DNA from: Rhodospirillaceae bacterium
GTDB lineage: Bacteria; Pseudomonadota; Alphaproteobacteria; Rhodospirillales; UBA2165
Direction of reading: 5' to 3'
NCBI GenBank assembly: GCA_018649725.1
Contig: JABIHH010000063.1
Span: forward strand, 62,001 to 126,000
DNA length: 64,000 nucleotides
Made by a program: the position numbers and the translations under genes. Positions within the stretch are counted from its first letter, which is position 1, and every line of letters starts with the position of its first letter. This document shows positions 17,164 through 24,925 of this stretch, piece after piece. Below the pieces are notes generated by a model, which was given only the letters and a program-made list of their open reading frames with translations, had not been told where the DNA came from and did not search any database.

Positions 17164-17718
17164 GTGGCAATTTCAAAATTTGGTTCAAAATTAAGTTCAA
17201 AATTCAAACATCTGGCCGTCATCGGCGTATTGGCCCTAACGGCCTGCGATGAAGCATCGAATGTCACGCCCGGCTTTACCCGAGGCGAGATCGTTCAAAG
17301 CACACTGATCTATTCAAATTCTAAGGGCCCTATTTTGGTTGAAATCCACGGCGATCCTTTTGGCATGCGAGATAGCGTTCTGGCTGAGAAAATTCTAGCC
17401 AGTCTGGTGGGTCACTTTACTTCGCCGATCATCCGCTTCACCACCGACAAAGATAAAGCCTTCACGCCCAACGTTACCTACCGCATTGCATTTGGCTGGC
17501 CCGAGAAAGAGGGCGCGGAGGAACTCTGTAGCAAGAAAATCCCCGACCTTTCGCCCAAACTTGAGAAAATCACCGTCGCTGGTGCGTTTTGTATGGACAG
17601 TGAGCGCCTCTCAGATGCCGAAGGCTGGGTTACGGATGTTAAAACGCCGGATGATTTAAAGTTTAAATCGCTTATGTCGGATCTGGCCCGCTCCGTGCTC
17701 GACCGGGGTGTTGAATAA
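17164..17718 (+). CDS. Predicted lipoprotein, function unknown
   Basis: The 184-residue product starts at GTG 17164, with GGGGAGA upstream. A short basic N-terminus and hydrophobic segment end in ALTAC, a lipobox, so the mature protein begins at about Cys28 and is membrane-anchored. The rest is a small soluble domain with two Cys pairs possible (ELCSKKIPD, GAFCMDSER), which may form a disulphide in the periplasm. FTPNVTYRIAFGWPEK and DDLKFKSLMSDLARSVL resemble a conserved alphaproteobacterial hypothetical family, but I cannot name it. It lies 89 bases after the UGA-containing YHS gene on the same strand and could share its transcript. It ends five bases from the convergent EamA gene. Confidence 0.7.
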   Translation: MAISKFGSKLSSKFKHLAVIGVLALTACDEASNVTPGFTRGEIVQSTLIYSNSKGPILVEIHGDPFGMRDSVLAEKILASLVGHFTSPIIRFTTDKDKAFTPNVTYRIAFGWPEKEGAEELCSKKIPDLSPKLEKITVAGAFCMDSERLSDAEGWVTDVKTPDDLKFKSLMSDLARSVLDRGVE

Positions 17719-17723
17719 CAAGC

Positions 17724-18644
17724 CTAAGTTCTCGGTCGGGTTTCTCTGATGGCGATATAAACGGCACTAGCGACGACAATAACTATACCCAGCATTGAGA
17801 TTGTATCCGGGAAGTCGCCAAAAAACAGGTAGCCGAACAATGTTGCGAAAACAATTTGCGCTAACGTCATTGGTGCGAGAATTGAAGCTTCACCATGTAA
17901 AAATGCGGTAAAAAGACAGGTCTGGCCCATCGCAGCCACACTGGCAAAGCCAACAATCAACAACCAGTCTTCCGGCCGAGGCGGAACCCAAACAGAAAAA
18001 ATCAATGGCGTCAGGAGTAGGGCCCCGATCACCGACGAATAGGTCAAATTGACTAAGGGCGGGGCTTTATCAGCCAAGAGCCGATTAAAAACGTAGAAAA
18101 ATCCGATGGATATGCCGGCACCAAAAGCAATCAAATAGCCGAGCCGGTCTCCGCCGAAATCAGGCCGCAACACAATTAATATGCCGACAAAGCCAACAAT
18201 GACCGAAACCCAACGACGCAGACCGACTTTCTCGCCCAGCACAAAAGGCGAGATTGCCGTCGTCACCATCGGTGCCACAAAGGTAATTGCAGTCGCCTCG
18301 GCCAAGGGCACCAGACTGATCGACCAATAGAACATACCAATGCCCGTGATTACCGAAATCGCCCGCAAGGACTGCAATATTGGATTGGCAGGCAACAGGC
18401 TGCGAGGACCATATTTGATGGAAATAATTGGTACATAGAACAGGCTTGTAAACAGCATCTGCGTCCACATCACGACAATGGCGGAATAATACCCATCGGT
18501 CATTTTGACAAAGGCATCTTTCAGCGGAAATAGAAACATCGCTAAAACCAACAGAATGATGCCGAGCCATTGCTTCTGGCTGGGTTTTTGACTGGGTTTC
18601 TGGCTGGGGTTTTGGCCCGGCAATTGGATATCAGGAGACGGCAT
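17724..18644 (-). CDS. EamA/DMT-family permease with PSQK-repeat N-terminus
   Basis: A 306-residue drug/metabolite transporter with ten predicted membrane helices in two EamA repeats (GLRRWVSVIVGFVGILIVL closing the first, GDFPDTISMLGIVIVVASAV the second). It is an inner-membrane exporter of unknown substrate. The N-terminal cytosolic tail is unusual: a proline/glutamine/lysine run with NPSQKPSQKPSQKQW, encoded by a 12-base tandem repeat at 18574-18615. Such a tail is probably a recent slippage expansion and not part of the transport fold. The start ATG at 18644 has AGGA upstream in the minus direction. It ends next to the lipoprotein gene. Confidence 0.92.
   Translation of the reverse strand: MPSPDIQLPGQNPSQKPSQKPSQKQWLGIILLVLAMFLFPLKDAFVKMTDGYYSAIVVMWTQMLFTSLFYVPIISIKYGPRSLLPANPILQSLRAISVITGIGMFYWSISLVPLAEATAITFVAPMVTTAISPFVLGEKVGLRRWVSVIVGFVGILIVLRPDFGGDRLGYLIAFGAGISIGFFYVFNRLLADKAPPLVNLTYSSVIGALLLTPLIFSVWVPPRPEDWLLIVGFASVAAMGQTCLFTAFLHGEASILAPMTLAQIVFATLFGYLFFGDFPDTISMLGIVIVVASAVYIAIRETRPRT
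18574..18615. repeat. 12-bp tandem repeat (3.5 copies) encoding PSQK
   Basis: TTCTGGCTGGGT, TTTTGACTGGGT, TTCTGGCTGGGG and a half copy TTTTGG lie in a row inside the 5' end of the EamA gene. On the minus strand they encode (K)PSQ repeats. Copies differ by two bases. Confidence 0.8.
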
Positions 18645-18782
18645 TTTTATCCTTTAGGAGACCAATGATTGGCCATTAACAGATTTTTAAAGGAATTCTC
18701 CGAATATACCAGCCATAAGAAAAGAGGGGTGAGAATCACCCTGATACACCAGAGAACAGAAAACTTTAAGAAGAGCAAAAAA

Positions 18783-18890
18783 ATGGAATTAGCTTATATC
18801 ACCTTCCTTCTATTCGGCGGTTTGGCAGCGATCGCTTATATCCTTGATGAATCTGAAGAAAGAACGTCCCCAGCAACCGCTGAAATTTGA
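18783..18890 (+). CDS. Small single-pass membrane protein
   Basis: The likely product is 35 residues from the ATG at 18783, with a purine-rich AAGAAGAG upstream. One strong hydrophobic segment (LAYITFLLFGGLAAIAYIL) is followed by a short acidic tail, DESEERTS. A longer frame to 18669 adds 38 basic residues (FSEYTSHKKRG, IHQRTENFKK) with no domain and a poor start. Tiny membrane proteins of this shape often modulate a larger membrane complex, but no partner is indicated here. It lies divergent from the EamA permease and 60 bases before the Hsp20 leader. I do not recognise a family. Confidence 0.4.
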   Translation: MELAYITFLLFGGLAAIAYILDESEERTSPATAEI

Positions 18891-18950
18891 CGCCGAGCCC
18901 TTGCGGGCACGACCACGCAAACTACATAAATCGTGATCCAATTATCTATT

Positions 18951-19058
18951 TTGAGACGCCTATTGAAGGGTCTCAATACGTTAGGATCATGAACTGGAAT
19001 TCGGCCAATAATGGCGAATTTCGTAGATTTATATCGCTTCGAAGGAGGATATACGATG
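18951..19058 (+). promoter_or_regulatory. hsp20 5' leader; probable ROSE-like RNA thermometer
   Basis: Two hairpins are visible. The first is TTGAGAC (18951-18957) with GTCTCAA (18970-18976). The second buries the ribosome site: ATATC-G-CTTC (19031-19040) pairs with GGAG-GATAT (19044-19052) around a GAA loop, leaving one G bulged. The strand contains UCGCU, which matches the U(U/C)GCU consensus of ROSE thermometers, and the paired bases include the Shine-Dalgarno AGGAGG four bases before the ATG. Heat melting of this stem would free the site, as known for ROSE elements of alphaproteobacterial small heat-shock genes. Confidence 0.7.
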
Positions 19059-19541
19059 CGTAGTTATGACTTTTCACCCCTATTTCGTCATTCAGTAGGT
19101 TTTGACCGTATGCAACGGTTGCTCGATAGCACTGTCGATCATGGTCAATCAGCCTCAAATTCTTACCCGCCTTATAACATTGAAGCCGTAGGCGACGATG
19201 CTTATCGCATTTCAATGGCAATCGCCGGCTTTGGCGAAGATGATCTTGAGATCGTCGCCAAAGACAATGCGCTTTCGGTTAAAGGCGAAATTAAGTCGCA
19301 AGGCGAGAACAAATATCTCCACCGCGGCATTGCGGGGCGCACCTTCGAGCGCAATTTTGACCTCGCCGATTACGTCAAAGTCGTTGATGCCCATCTTGAG
19401 AACGGCCTACTTCATATTGATCTCATCCGCGAAGTGCCGGAAGCACACAAGCCGCGCAAAATCGAGATCAAACAAGGCACAAGTTCAACGCTTGCCGATA
19501 AAGCCAAAAAGCTCGTCGGTGGTGACAAAGAAGCCGCCTAA
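19056..19541 (+). CDS. Small heat-shock protein, Hsp20/alpha-crystallin family (IbpA-like)
   Basis: I start at the ATG at 19056, behind AGGAGGATATACG; the longer frame to 19011 lies in the leader. The 161-residue protein opens with MRSYDFSPLFRHSVGFDRM, a family IbpA-type N-terminus. The alpha-crystallin domain follows (YNIEAVGDDAYRISMAIAGFGEDDL to IDLIREVPE), and the end has PRKIEI, the I-x-I motif that docks on neighbouring subunits. It holds unfolding proteins for DnaK/ClpB during heat stress. Control is likely by the hairpin over its ribosome site. No sigma-32 promoter is obvious to me upstream. A hairpin terminator follows at 19562. Confidence 0.95.
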   Translation: MRSYDFSPLFRHSVGFDRMQRLLDSTVDHGQSASNSYPPYNIEAVGDDAYRISMAIAGFGEDDLEIVAKDNALSVKGEIKSQGENKYLHRGIAGRTFERNFDLADYVKVVDAHLENGLLHIDLIREVPEAHKPRKIEIKQGTSSTLADKAKKLVGGDKEAA

Positions 19542-19561
19542 ATAATTTAAACTCGCCCAAC

Positions 19562-19592
19562 AGGGGGACACGCCGATTTGGCATGTCCCCCT
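19562..19592 (+). terminator. Hairpin terminator after hsp20
   Basis: AGGGGGACA and TGTCCCCCT pair perfectly, with a further GCC/GGC inner stem around GATTT. The 3' flank is AAATTCTT, with no clean T-run, so it may be a terminator or simply stabilise the mRNA end. It lies 20 bases after the hsp20 stop codon. Confidence 0.6.
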
Positions 19593-19647
19593 AAATTCTT
19601 CCAATTCCTCTAATGACTCTACCGCTGCTTTTGGCTAGCATAAGCCC

Positions 19648-20271
19648 ATGAGGTGCGTTCTTTTATTTTTTATTGTGATTGCAATTTGGCCCCTGCCGGC
19701 TCTGGCCCAAGAGGCTAAACCCGATCTCAGTGCGTTCAGTCCCGAAACCCGCAAAAGCTACGAAGACACTCAGAAATTTATTGATCAGACCCAAAGCAAA
19801 ATCTCGCTCGTGCGCAGCCAAACTGATGCGCGGGCCAAAGAGATTGAGGCGCTGGCCAATCGGGTCGGTGATATCATTACCAAGATGTCGGGGCAGGGCG
19901 AGGACAATACCGCCCTGCAATCAGAAATCTCTGTGTTGAATGAATTACTCGCCCTGGAGCGTAAAACAACAGTCGATTTGCGGGGCGAGAACGTCAAACT
20001 CACAAGCGCTGTCGAGAGCCATAAAACGCAGCAGGCCAAATTAGAAAAGCAACGGACGGAAGATCTAAAGGCTCATGAGGCCAGGTTGGCTAAGGTGCAG
20101 CAACGTCTGAACACGGCACTTGATACGGCGGTGACACGCGAGAAAACCAATAATGTCCTAGTGACGAATGTTGAGAAACTCACGGCAGAAGCCGAGCGAC
20201 TGAAAAAACAGGTGAAGATATTAAAAGAGAACCGCTATCGGCCCAAACGACGGCTGAGCCCAGCAAAATAA
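19648..20271 (+). CDS. Periplasmic coiled-coil protein
   Basis: The 207-residue protein starts with a signal peptide (MRCVLLFFIVIAIWPLPALAQ, cut after ALA). The remainder is almost wholly heptad-patterned helix: DTQKFIDQTQSKISLV, SEISVLNELLALERKTT and KLTAEAERLKKQVKIL. It ends in a basic tail, NRYRPKRRLS. There are no cysteines in the mature chain and no enzyme motifs. Periplasmic coiled coils of this kind often act as spacers or adaptors for envelope proteins, as in the TolC/EnvC/BamD settings, but no specific homologue is evident. It lies upstream of a rho-independent terminator at 20484. Function unknown. Confidence 0.75.
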   Translation: MRCVLLFFIVIAIWPLPALAQEAKPDLSAFSPETRKSYEDTQKFIDQTQSKISLVRSQTDARAKEIEALANRVGDIITKMSGQGEDNTALQSEISVLNELLALERKTTVDLRGENVKLTSAVESHKTQQAKLEKQRTEDLKAHEARLAKVQQRLNTALDTAVTREKTNNVLVTNVEKLTAEAERLKKQVKILKENRYRPKRRLSPAK

Positions 20272-20286
20272 ATTTACAAAATAATT

Positions 20287-20478
20287 TTATTTTTCTGAAT
20301 TTGATTTCTGGATGACGCGCTTGTATTGCAACATTTTCTCCAGCACCTCGACCCGCTCTTCAACCGAATTTTCGATCGATAGAAACAGTTCCCGCTCACC
20401 GGTCTTGAAATTCCGCTTCTCGGTAAAGAGTGTTTTATCAAATTGCATTTTCGCTGCCATAGGAAGAATGATACCCAC
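20287..20478 (-). CDS. Small hypothetical protein
   Basis: A 63-codon frame fills the gap between the coiled-coil gene and the MscS gene. The start is uncertain: GTG at 20478, or ATG at 20460 or 20448 (MQFDKTLF). None has a strong ribosome site. FSIENSVEERVEVLEKM-like helical residues make the second half plausible as an amphipathic helix. No family is recognised. It may be only a shadow of a leader. Confidence 0.35.
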   Translation of the reverse strand: MGIILPMAAKMQFDKTLFTEKRNFKTGERELFLSIENSVEERVEVLEKMLQYKRVIQKSNSEK

Positions 20479-20483
20479 TATCA

Positions 20484-20509
20484 GGGGCGTTTGGAAAGCC
20501 CCCTTTTTT
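20484..20509 (+). terminator. Rho-independent terminator for the coiled-coil gene
   Basis: GGGGC and GCCCC pair around GTTTGGAAA, followed by a run of six T on the plus strand. It ends at the 3' edge of the convergent MscS gene. Confidence 0.75.
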
Positions 20510-21389
20510 AGTTTTGTGCGCTGGGCGTGATCGATTGCTGGGCCTCGTTGTCAGCTGTCAAATCGGGGGCCGCTACCGCGAGCGTGCCGGTCAGCATTGG
20601 CACACCGGCTTCTTTCAGCGCTTTCAAGAACGCCGTGTTCAATCCATAACGCGTCTGAAAATATTGTTTGGTTGGCACCCAAAAGCGTAAGCCAATGATC
20701 ACCCCGCCGAGGGTAAAATCATGCACGCCAATTTGCGGCGCCTGAGTGGTATCAACGTCGGCATGGTTGTCGAGCACACCCCGCAACGTCGCGATAACTT
20801 TATCGATATCCTGGGTATCACCAATCGCGATCCGGCTTTCAACAATCCGCTTATCTTCGGAATTCACTACGACCTGGCCGACGATTTCTTTATTAGGGAT
20901 GGTGATTTTCTCACCGTCCTCACCGGTTAACACGGTAGCGGCCAATTTCACATCGGCGACAACGCCGCTGACCTTACCGATGGTGATGGTATCACCGACA
21001 CCATAGGTGCGGCCCAGAAGGATGGCAAAGCCGGCGCCAAAATTCGACAGTGGCCCCTGGATCGCCAAGGTGGCGCCGAAGGCAGCTGCACCAGCCAAAG
21101 CAATCAGCGGTGCGATTGAAATGCCAAAGTTACCCAGCGTAATGACCACAATCATGGCAACAACGATAAGCTTAACAATACTGCCGATAAGGCGCGCCAG
21201 TGCAGGATCAACCTCCTTGGCACCTGCCATCGAAACGACCTTTCGCCCGGCCCAGCCGGCAACCTTCAGGCCAATGAACAGGAATACCAGAGCGCCGATG
21301 ATTTGAAACCCGTAGGCAACACCGAACTCTACGAGCGAGTCAAATAATGTCTGCAACGCAGCAATATTTTTTTCGAGATCTTTTTCCAT
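20508..21389 (-). CDS. MscS-family mechanosensitive ion channel
   Basis: The 293-residue protein has three N-terminal membrane helices, then the pore helix ALAGAAAFGATLAIQGPLSNFGAG and the soluble beta domain RTYGVGDTITIGKVSGVV, VLTGEDGEKITIPNKEIV. This order and length are those of E. coli MscS, the low-tension channel that opens under hypo-osmotic shock to release solutes. The Ala/Gly-packed pore helix is intact. It forms a heptamer in the inner membrane. Upstream on the same strand, 17 bases away, is a conserved hypothetical gene, so the two may be cotranscribed. Confidence 0.95.
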   Translation of the reverse strand: MEKDLEKNIAALQTLFDSLVEFGVAYGFQIIGALVFLFIGLKVAGWAGRKVVSMAGAKEVDPALARLIGSIVKLIVVAMIVVITLGNFGISIAPLIALAGAAAFGATLAIQGPLSNFGAGFAILLGRTYGVGDTITIGKVSGVVADVKLAATVLTGEDGEKITIPNKEIVGQVVVNSEDKRIVESRIAIGDTQDIDKVIATLRGVLDNHADVDTTQAPQIGVHDFTLGGVIIGLRFWVPTKQYFQTRYGLNTAFLKALKEAGVPMLTGTLAVAAPDLTADNEAQQSITPSAQN

Positions 21390-21406
21390 GCGTCCTTGTT
21401 CCCTCT

Positions 21407-21931
21407 CTAATGTAATTGTGCCGGCGTCGGTGTGATCACCCTAGCCGCATCACCAATAGCCAATTTCAAATCCCAGCCTGCTTTATCGGCTGCCTGCTGT
21501 AGAATATGACAAACTGCATGCAACATTTCATCATTTAAATTCAGATTGATGCTTCGCCCGGCGGAGGTATGGAACGACAGCCTGATCGCGCCCTGCTCGG
21601 TTTTGCCGAGCTCCGCGTTAATCGCCAACAGAGGTTGCTCTGTCTCAGCTGCGGCCTTATCCGGCTTTTGATGTTTTTGACTAAAATCAGCGCCCTGTAC
21701 GGCTTCTTGATGTTGCATCGACAACACGGCTTTTTTAACTTGAGGACGCTCTTGTTCCTTTACATCGGGCTCGGCGGCAAAATTTTGCACGGCGACACCC
21801 CAGATTTGCCGCACCAACCGCCGGGTCAACCACACCCGGTATTCGGTTTTCTCCACCGTGTTGACGCGAAACAAGATCCGATCTTCTGCCGGATTGTATT
21901 CCGCCGTCATTTGATGAAGTGCATCACCCAA
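21407..21931 (-). CDS. Conserved hypothetical protein
   Basis: A 174-residue soluble protein with two well-ordered blocks joined by a variable linker (QHQEAVQGADFSQKHQKP). The first, RILFRVNTVEKTEYRVWLTRRLVRQIWGV, reads as a beta hairpin followed by a helix with the WLTRR signature. The second, LSFHTSAGRSINLNLNDEMLHAVCHILQQA, has a matching strand-helix pattern, which suggests two copies of a similar fold. I have seen the 'VRLNTxxxxEYRxWLTRR' pattern in proteobacterial unknowns but cannot name the family. It is 17 bases upstream of MscS and 11 from the SMP-30 gene, all on one strand. Confidence 0.65.
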   Translation of the reverse strand: MGDALHQMTAEYNPAEDRILFRVNTVEKTEYRVWLTRRLVRQIWGVAVQNFAAEPDVKEQERPQVKKAVLSMQHQEAVQGADFSQKHQKPDKAAAETEQPLLAINAELGKTEQGAIRLSFHTSAGRSINLNLNDEMLHAVCHILQQAADKAGWDLKLAIGDAARVITPTPAQLH

Positions 21932-21942
21932 GAGAATACTCC

Positions 21943-22983
21943 CTAATCATTCCAATGCGCCATCGCCAAGCCGGCAATAGGCGAGGTAAAATAAGGTATC
22001 CGTGTGCCGCGTAGGCTACCAATATAAGCGGTTTTCAGATCGGGGCCACCAAAGGTTACGCTGGCCATCCAAGGTGCAATGGTGCCGCTGGCGGCCAGCA
22101 TAAGTTCAGGCGTTGCTTCATCATTGCGAAATGCCGTCTCCAAAGCTTCGGCTGGGGCCTGGTTTAAATCATCCAAAATGACGTGGTACTCACCTTCCGG
22201 CGTGATGGCAAAAATTTGGTCCGACATAATCAGCGTACCCCAGAGATTACCGTAAGCATCAAAGGTAATACCATCTGGAAAACCGTTCGCACCCGCTTTG
22301 CCGAGTTTGCTGGGGCCATAAACCTCGCGCCCCGAAAGCGCGCCATCATCGGCGACTTTCATGCGAGAAATCCGCTGGCCGGTGGTCTCGACGATATAGA
22401 TATAATCTTCATTGGCATCGAGGCGCACTTCATTGGTGAAGCCAAAACCATCGGCAACCACCCGGAGGCCATTTTCATCCGCCAGCGCAACATAGCCATC
22501 GGCAACGTTCGGGCTCATCGCCTGCATCCAGTTTTTGATCCGGGTTGAGACCGTCAACCACAGCCGATCCTTGGAATCGCGCAACACGAAATTCACTTTG
22601 CCAATGGCCTTGCCATCGATGCTGTCATAGATCGTTTTTGTTTCCCCATCCGGCGCCATCACCTCCAGAACATCGGTGCCGAAATTTGAGATATAAATCT
22701 GGCCACCTTTGCCAAATGCCATGCCGTTTGGCAGCGTGCCTTCGGTGAAACGGGTGGCTTCGTCAACTGCCTCTTCAAACTGATCTTTCAGATTCCCAAA
22801 GGTCTGGGTAATAATTTTTTGTGAGCCATCCGGTTTAATATGAACCACGCCACCCCTGGCATCCGCCGCCCATAGCGAGCCATCGGGCTTTGCCAAAATA
22901 CATTCTGGGCGCTGCAGATCTTCACCGATATAAGAGAGGTCTTCGGCGGTCACGGTAAAATCTAAAATCGGGTTACGCGTCAT
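21943..22983 (-). CDS. SMP-30/gluconolactonase/LRE family lactonase
   Basis: The 346-residue protein has the six-bladed beta-propeller sequence of SMP-30/gluconolactonases: LQRPECILAKPDGSLWAAD with the metal Glu in PEC, TLPNGMAFGKGGQIYISNFG, GFTNEVRLDANEDYIYIVE with the Asn/Asp metal ligands, and GFPDGITFDAYGNLWGTL. Family members hydrolyse sugar or other lactones with a divalent metal in the central channel. No signal peptide is present, so it acts in the cytosol. The adjacent ABM monooxygenase and CoA ligase start on the opposite strand 71 bases away and may belong to the same catabolic task. The substrate is unknown. Confidence 0.92.
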   Translation of the reverse strand: MTRNPILDFTVTAEDLSYIGEDLQRPECILAKPDGSLWAADARGGVVHIKPDGSQKIITQTFGNLKDQFEEAVDEATRFTEGTLPNGMAFGKGGQIYISNFGTDVLEVMAPDGETKTIYDSIDGKAIGKVNFVLRDSKDRLWLTVSTRIKNWMQAMSPNVADGYVALADENGLRVVADGFGFTNEVRLDANEDYIYIVETTGQRISRMKVADDGALSGREVYGPSKLGKAGANGFPDGITFDAYGNLWGTLIMSDQIFAITPEGEYHVILDDLNQAPAEALETAFRNDEATPELMLAASGTIAPWMASVTFGGPDLKTAYIGSLRGTRIPYFTSPIAGLAMAHWND

Positions 22984-23053
22984 TTTGGTTGTGCCCTGCT
23001 GTTTGGCTTTTTATGGTCAACTTACAGACAATGAATTTGAGGGGGAATATGAG

Positions 23054-23353
23054 ATGAGTCAATTCGTGTTATTCATTACAATAACTTTGAAGCCGGGGAC
23101 CAAGGATACTTTTATGCCCCTTATTCAAGAAAATGCCAAAGCCTCGGTCAGTGACGAGCCGGGCTGTCAGCAATTCGATGTGCTGCTTCCAAGTGATGGC
23201 TTAGAGGATAGTGTTTGTCTTTATGAGATATACGACGACAAAGATGCTTTTGCCGCCCATCAAGCGACATCCCATTACAATGAATTTAAAGCAATGACGG
23301 GCGAGATGATTGCTAATATGGATGTTGTTCGCCTGACCGGCCAAGCGAGTTAG
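23054..23353 (+). CDS. Antibiotic biosynthesis monooxygenase (ABM) family protein
   Basis: I start at the ATG at 23054 behind GGGGGAATATGAG; the longer frame adds 23 residues of leader. The 99-residue product is a ferredoxin-like ABM domain: FVLFITITLKPGT, ISVSDEPGCQQFDVL-type turn (SVSDEPGCQQF), CLYEIYDDKDAFAAHQATSHY with the Tyr-Glu-x-Tyr and His pair. The family includes quinol monooxygenases such as YgiN and heme-degrading IsdG relatives. Here it sits 12 bases before an acyl-CoA ligase gene, so a joint role in modifying an organic acid is likely. No flavin or metal motif is needed for some members. Exact reaction unknown. Confidence 0.9.
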   Translation: MSQFVLFITITLKPGTKDTFMPLIQENAKASVSDEPGCQQFDVLLPSDGLEDSVCLYEIYDDKDAFAAHQATSHYNEFKAMTGEMIANMDVVRLTGQAS

Positions 23354-23365
23354 AGGAAAGGTTTT

Positions 23366-24925
23366 ATGCAAACCTGCTACGATATAGTTTGGCTGTCAGC
23401 CCAGCGTGCGCCAAATGATTTGGCCCTGGTCGACGACCAAAGCGAGCGCGCGTTAACCTATAGTCAGCTAATCGACGAAATCAACGTGGTGGCGGCTGGC
23501 TTACAGGAACGTGGCATCCGCCAGGGCATGCGCATCGCAACCGTGCTGCCGAGCCTGTTTGATCACGCCATCGCCATTTTGGCGCTACAAAGACTGGCCG
23601 CCATACCGGCGCTGATGAATTTTCGTCTCAAGCCTGAGGAAATTACCGAACTCATCAAGCTTGGAGAAATCGAGGGCGCGATTATATTACCCGATGACGC
23701 CATGGCCGAAGCCTGTTCAGCTGCACTTGGAAATACCGATCGACTGTGGAGCGTGGGTGCGGCCCTCGGCGGCGCAAGCAACTTCGTTGAGTGTCGGGGC
23801 GATGCCTCGGCGCTGGGTCCAATTCCGAAACCAGACCGTGAAGACATTGCTTTTATTTTCTATACCTCCGGCACGACAGGATTACCGAAAGGTGTCGAGC
23901 TTGCGCACCGGACGACCGAGCATCGTATTCTTTGGCTCGCCACCCAGACTGACCTCCGCCACGGTAACCACAACAAGGCTCTCGGCTTTATGCCGCTCAG
24001 CCACGCCATTGGTTTTTATGGTGTTTTCTTAGGAATTTTGGGCTTCGGCGGCACCTTTTTTGTGCAATCGGCATTTAACCCGGCAGAAGCCATCGAGATG
24101 ATTGAGAGACACGAGATCACCTATATGTTTGCTGTCCCTCAGCTCTACTTTGCGATGACCCAGGTGCCAACTTATGCGCCTCAGAAAATGAAAAGCCTGA
24201 AAACCGTGCTCTATGGCGGCGCGGAAATTATGCCCGATTTTCTGATCAAAATTGACAAAGAATGGCCGGCTAAAATTTTTCATATTTATGGCACCACCGA
24301 AATTATGTGTCCATTTACCAATCCGGACCCGGTTGGTGAGCATACGCGGCTAAGGCCCGCCTATTATGTTCGCCTGCGCGTGATCAAAATAGGCGGCAGC
24401 GTGGATGAAATAGCCCAGCCCGGCGAAGAAGGTGAGCTGATTGTCGACGCCTCGAGCGATCTTGTTTTTTCAAGCTACCTCAATCGGCCTGACGCGACAG
24501 AAGAAGCCATCACCGATGGTTGGTATTTCACCGGCGACGTTTGTTTGGTTCGTGATGACGGTGACTATAATCTGATCGGGCGGACCGGTGATATGGTGCG
24601 CTCTGGCGGCGAAAACATCCACCCCTCTGAGATCGAGCCGCATTTAATGGCCCATCCTGATTGCGCTGAGACTGCTATTATCGGCATCAAAGATGCGACC
24701 TGGGGTGAAATGGTTGTCGCTTGTGTGGTGGCAAGTGAGGCCGATGCAGCAAGCTTTAATGCGCATATCAAAGCAACACCGCTTGCCAGCTATAAGCGAC
24801 CCAAAGCCTATCTGTTTATGGATGTCCTGCCCCGCAATGCCGCCAATAAGGTGTTGCGCCGTGACCTGATCGAAATTGCCAACAAAGCGAGAGAGACCGG
24901 CGATAATAGTTTTTTTGAGGTTTAG
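23366..24925 (+). CDS. AMP-forming acyl-CoA ligase (class I adenylate-forming)
   Basis: The 519-residue enzyme activates a carboxylic acid as its adenylate and transfers it to CoA. All landmarks are intact: the phosphate loop YTSGTTGLPKGVE (about residues 170-182), IYGTTEIMCPF in motif A5, WYFTGDVCLV, RTGDMVRSGGENIHPSEIE at the hinge, and the catalytic Lys in NAANKVLRRDL. Length is normal. The start follows GAGGAAAGG. The gene is 12 bases after the ABM gene, so they form an operon. Candidate substrates are medium-chain, aromatic or branched acids; nothing in the binding region lets me choose. It ends four bases inside the convergent ChaC stop region. Confidence 0.94.
   Translation: MQTCYDIVWLSAQRAPNDLALVDDQSERALTYSQLIDEINVVAAGLQERGIRQGMRIATVLPSLFDHAIAILALQRLAAIPALMNFRLKPEEITELIKLGEIEGAIILPDDAMAEACSAALGNTDRLWSVGAALGGASNFVECRGDASALGPIPKPDREDIAFIFYTSGTTGLPKGVELAHRTTEHRILWLATQTDLRHGNHNKALGFMPLSHAIGFYGVFLGILGFGGTFFVQSAFNPAEAIEMIERHEITYMFAVPQLYFAMTQVPTYAPQKMKSLKTVLYGGAEIMPDFLIKIDKEWPAKIFHIYGTTEIMCPFTNPDPVGEHTRLRPAYYVRLRVIKIGGSVDEIAQPGEEGELIVDASSDLVFSSYLNRPDATEEAITDGWYFTGDVCLVRDDGDYNLIGRTGDMVRSGGENIHPSEIEPHLMAHPDCAETAIIGIKDATWGEMVVACVVASEADAASFNAHIKATPLASYKRPKAYLFMDVLPRNAANKVLRRDLIEIANKARETGDNSFFEV

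Noticed and set aside
18669-18782. Longer start for the small membrane protein
   Set aside because: The extra 38 residues have no domain and no good ribosome site, whereas the inner ATG has a purine-rich stretch and gives a clean membrane protein.
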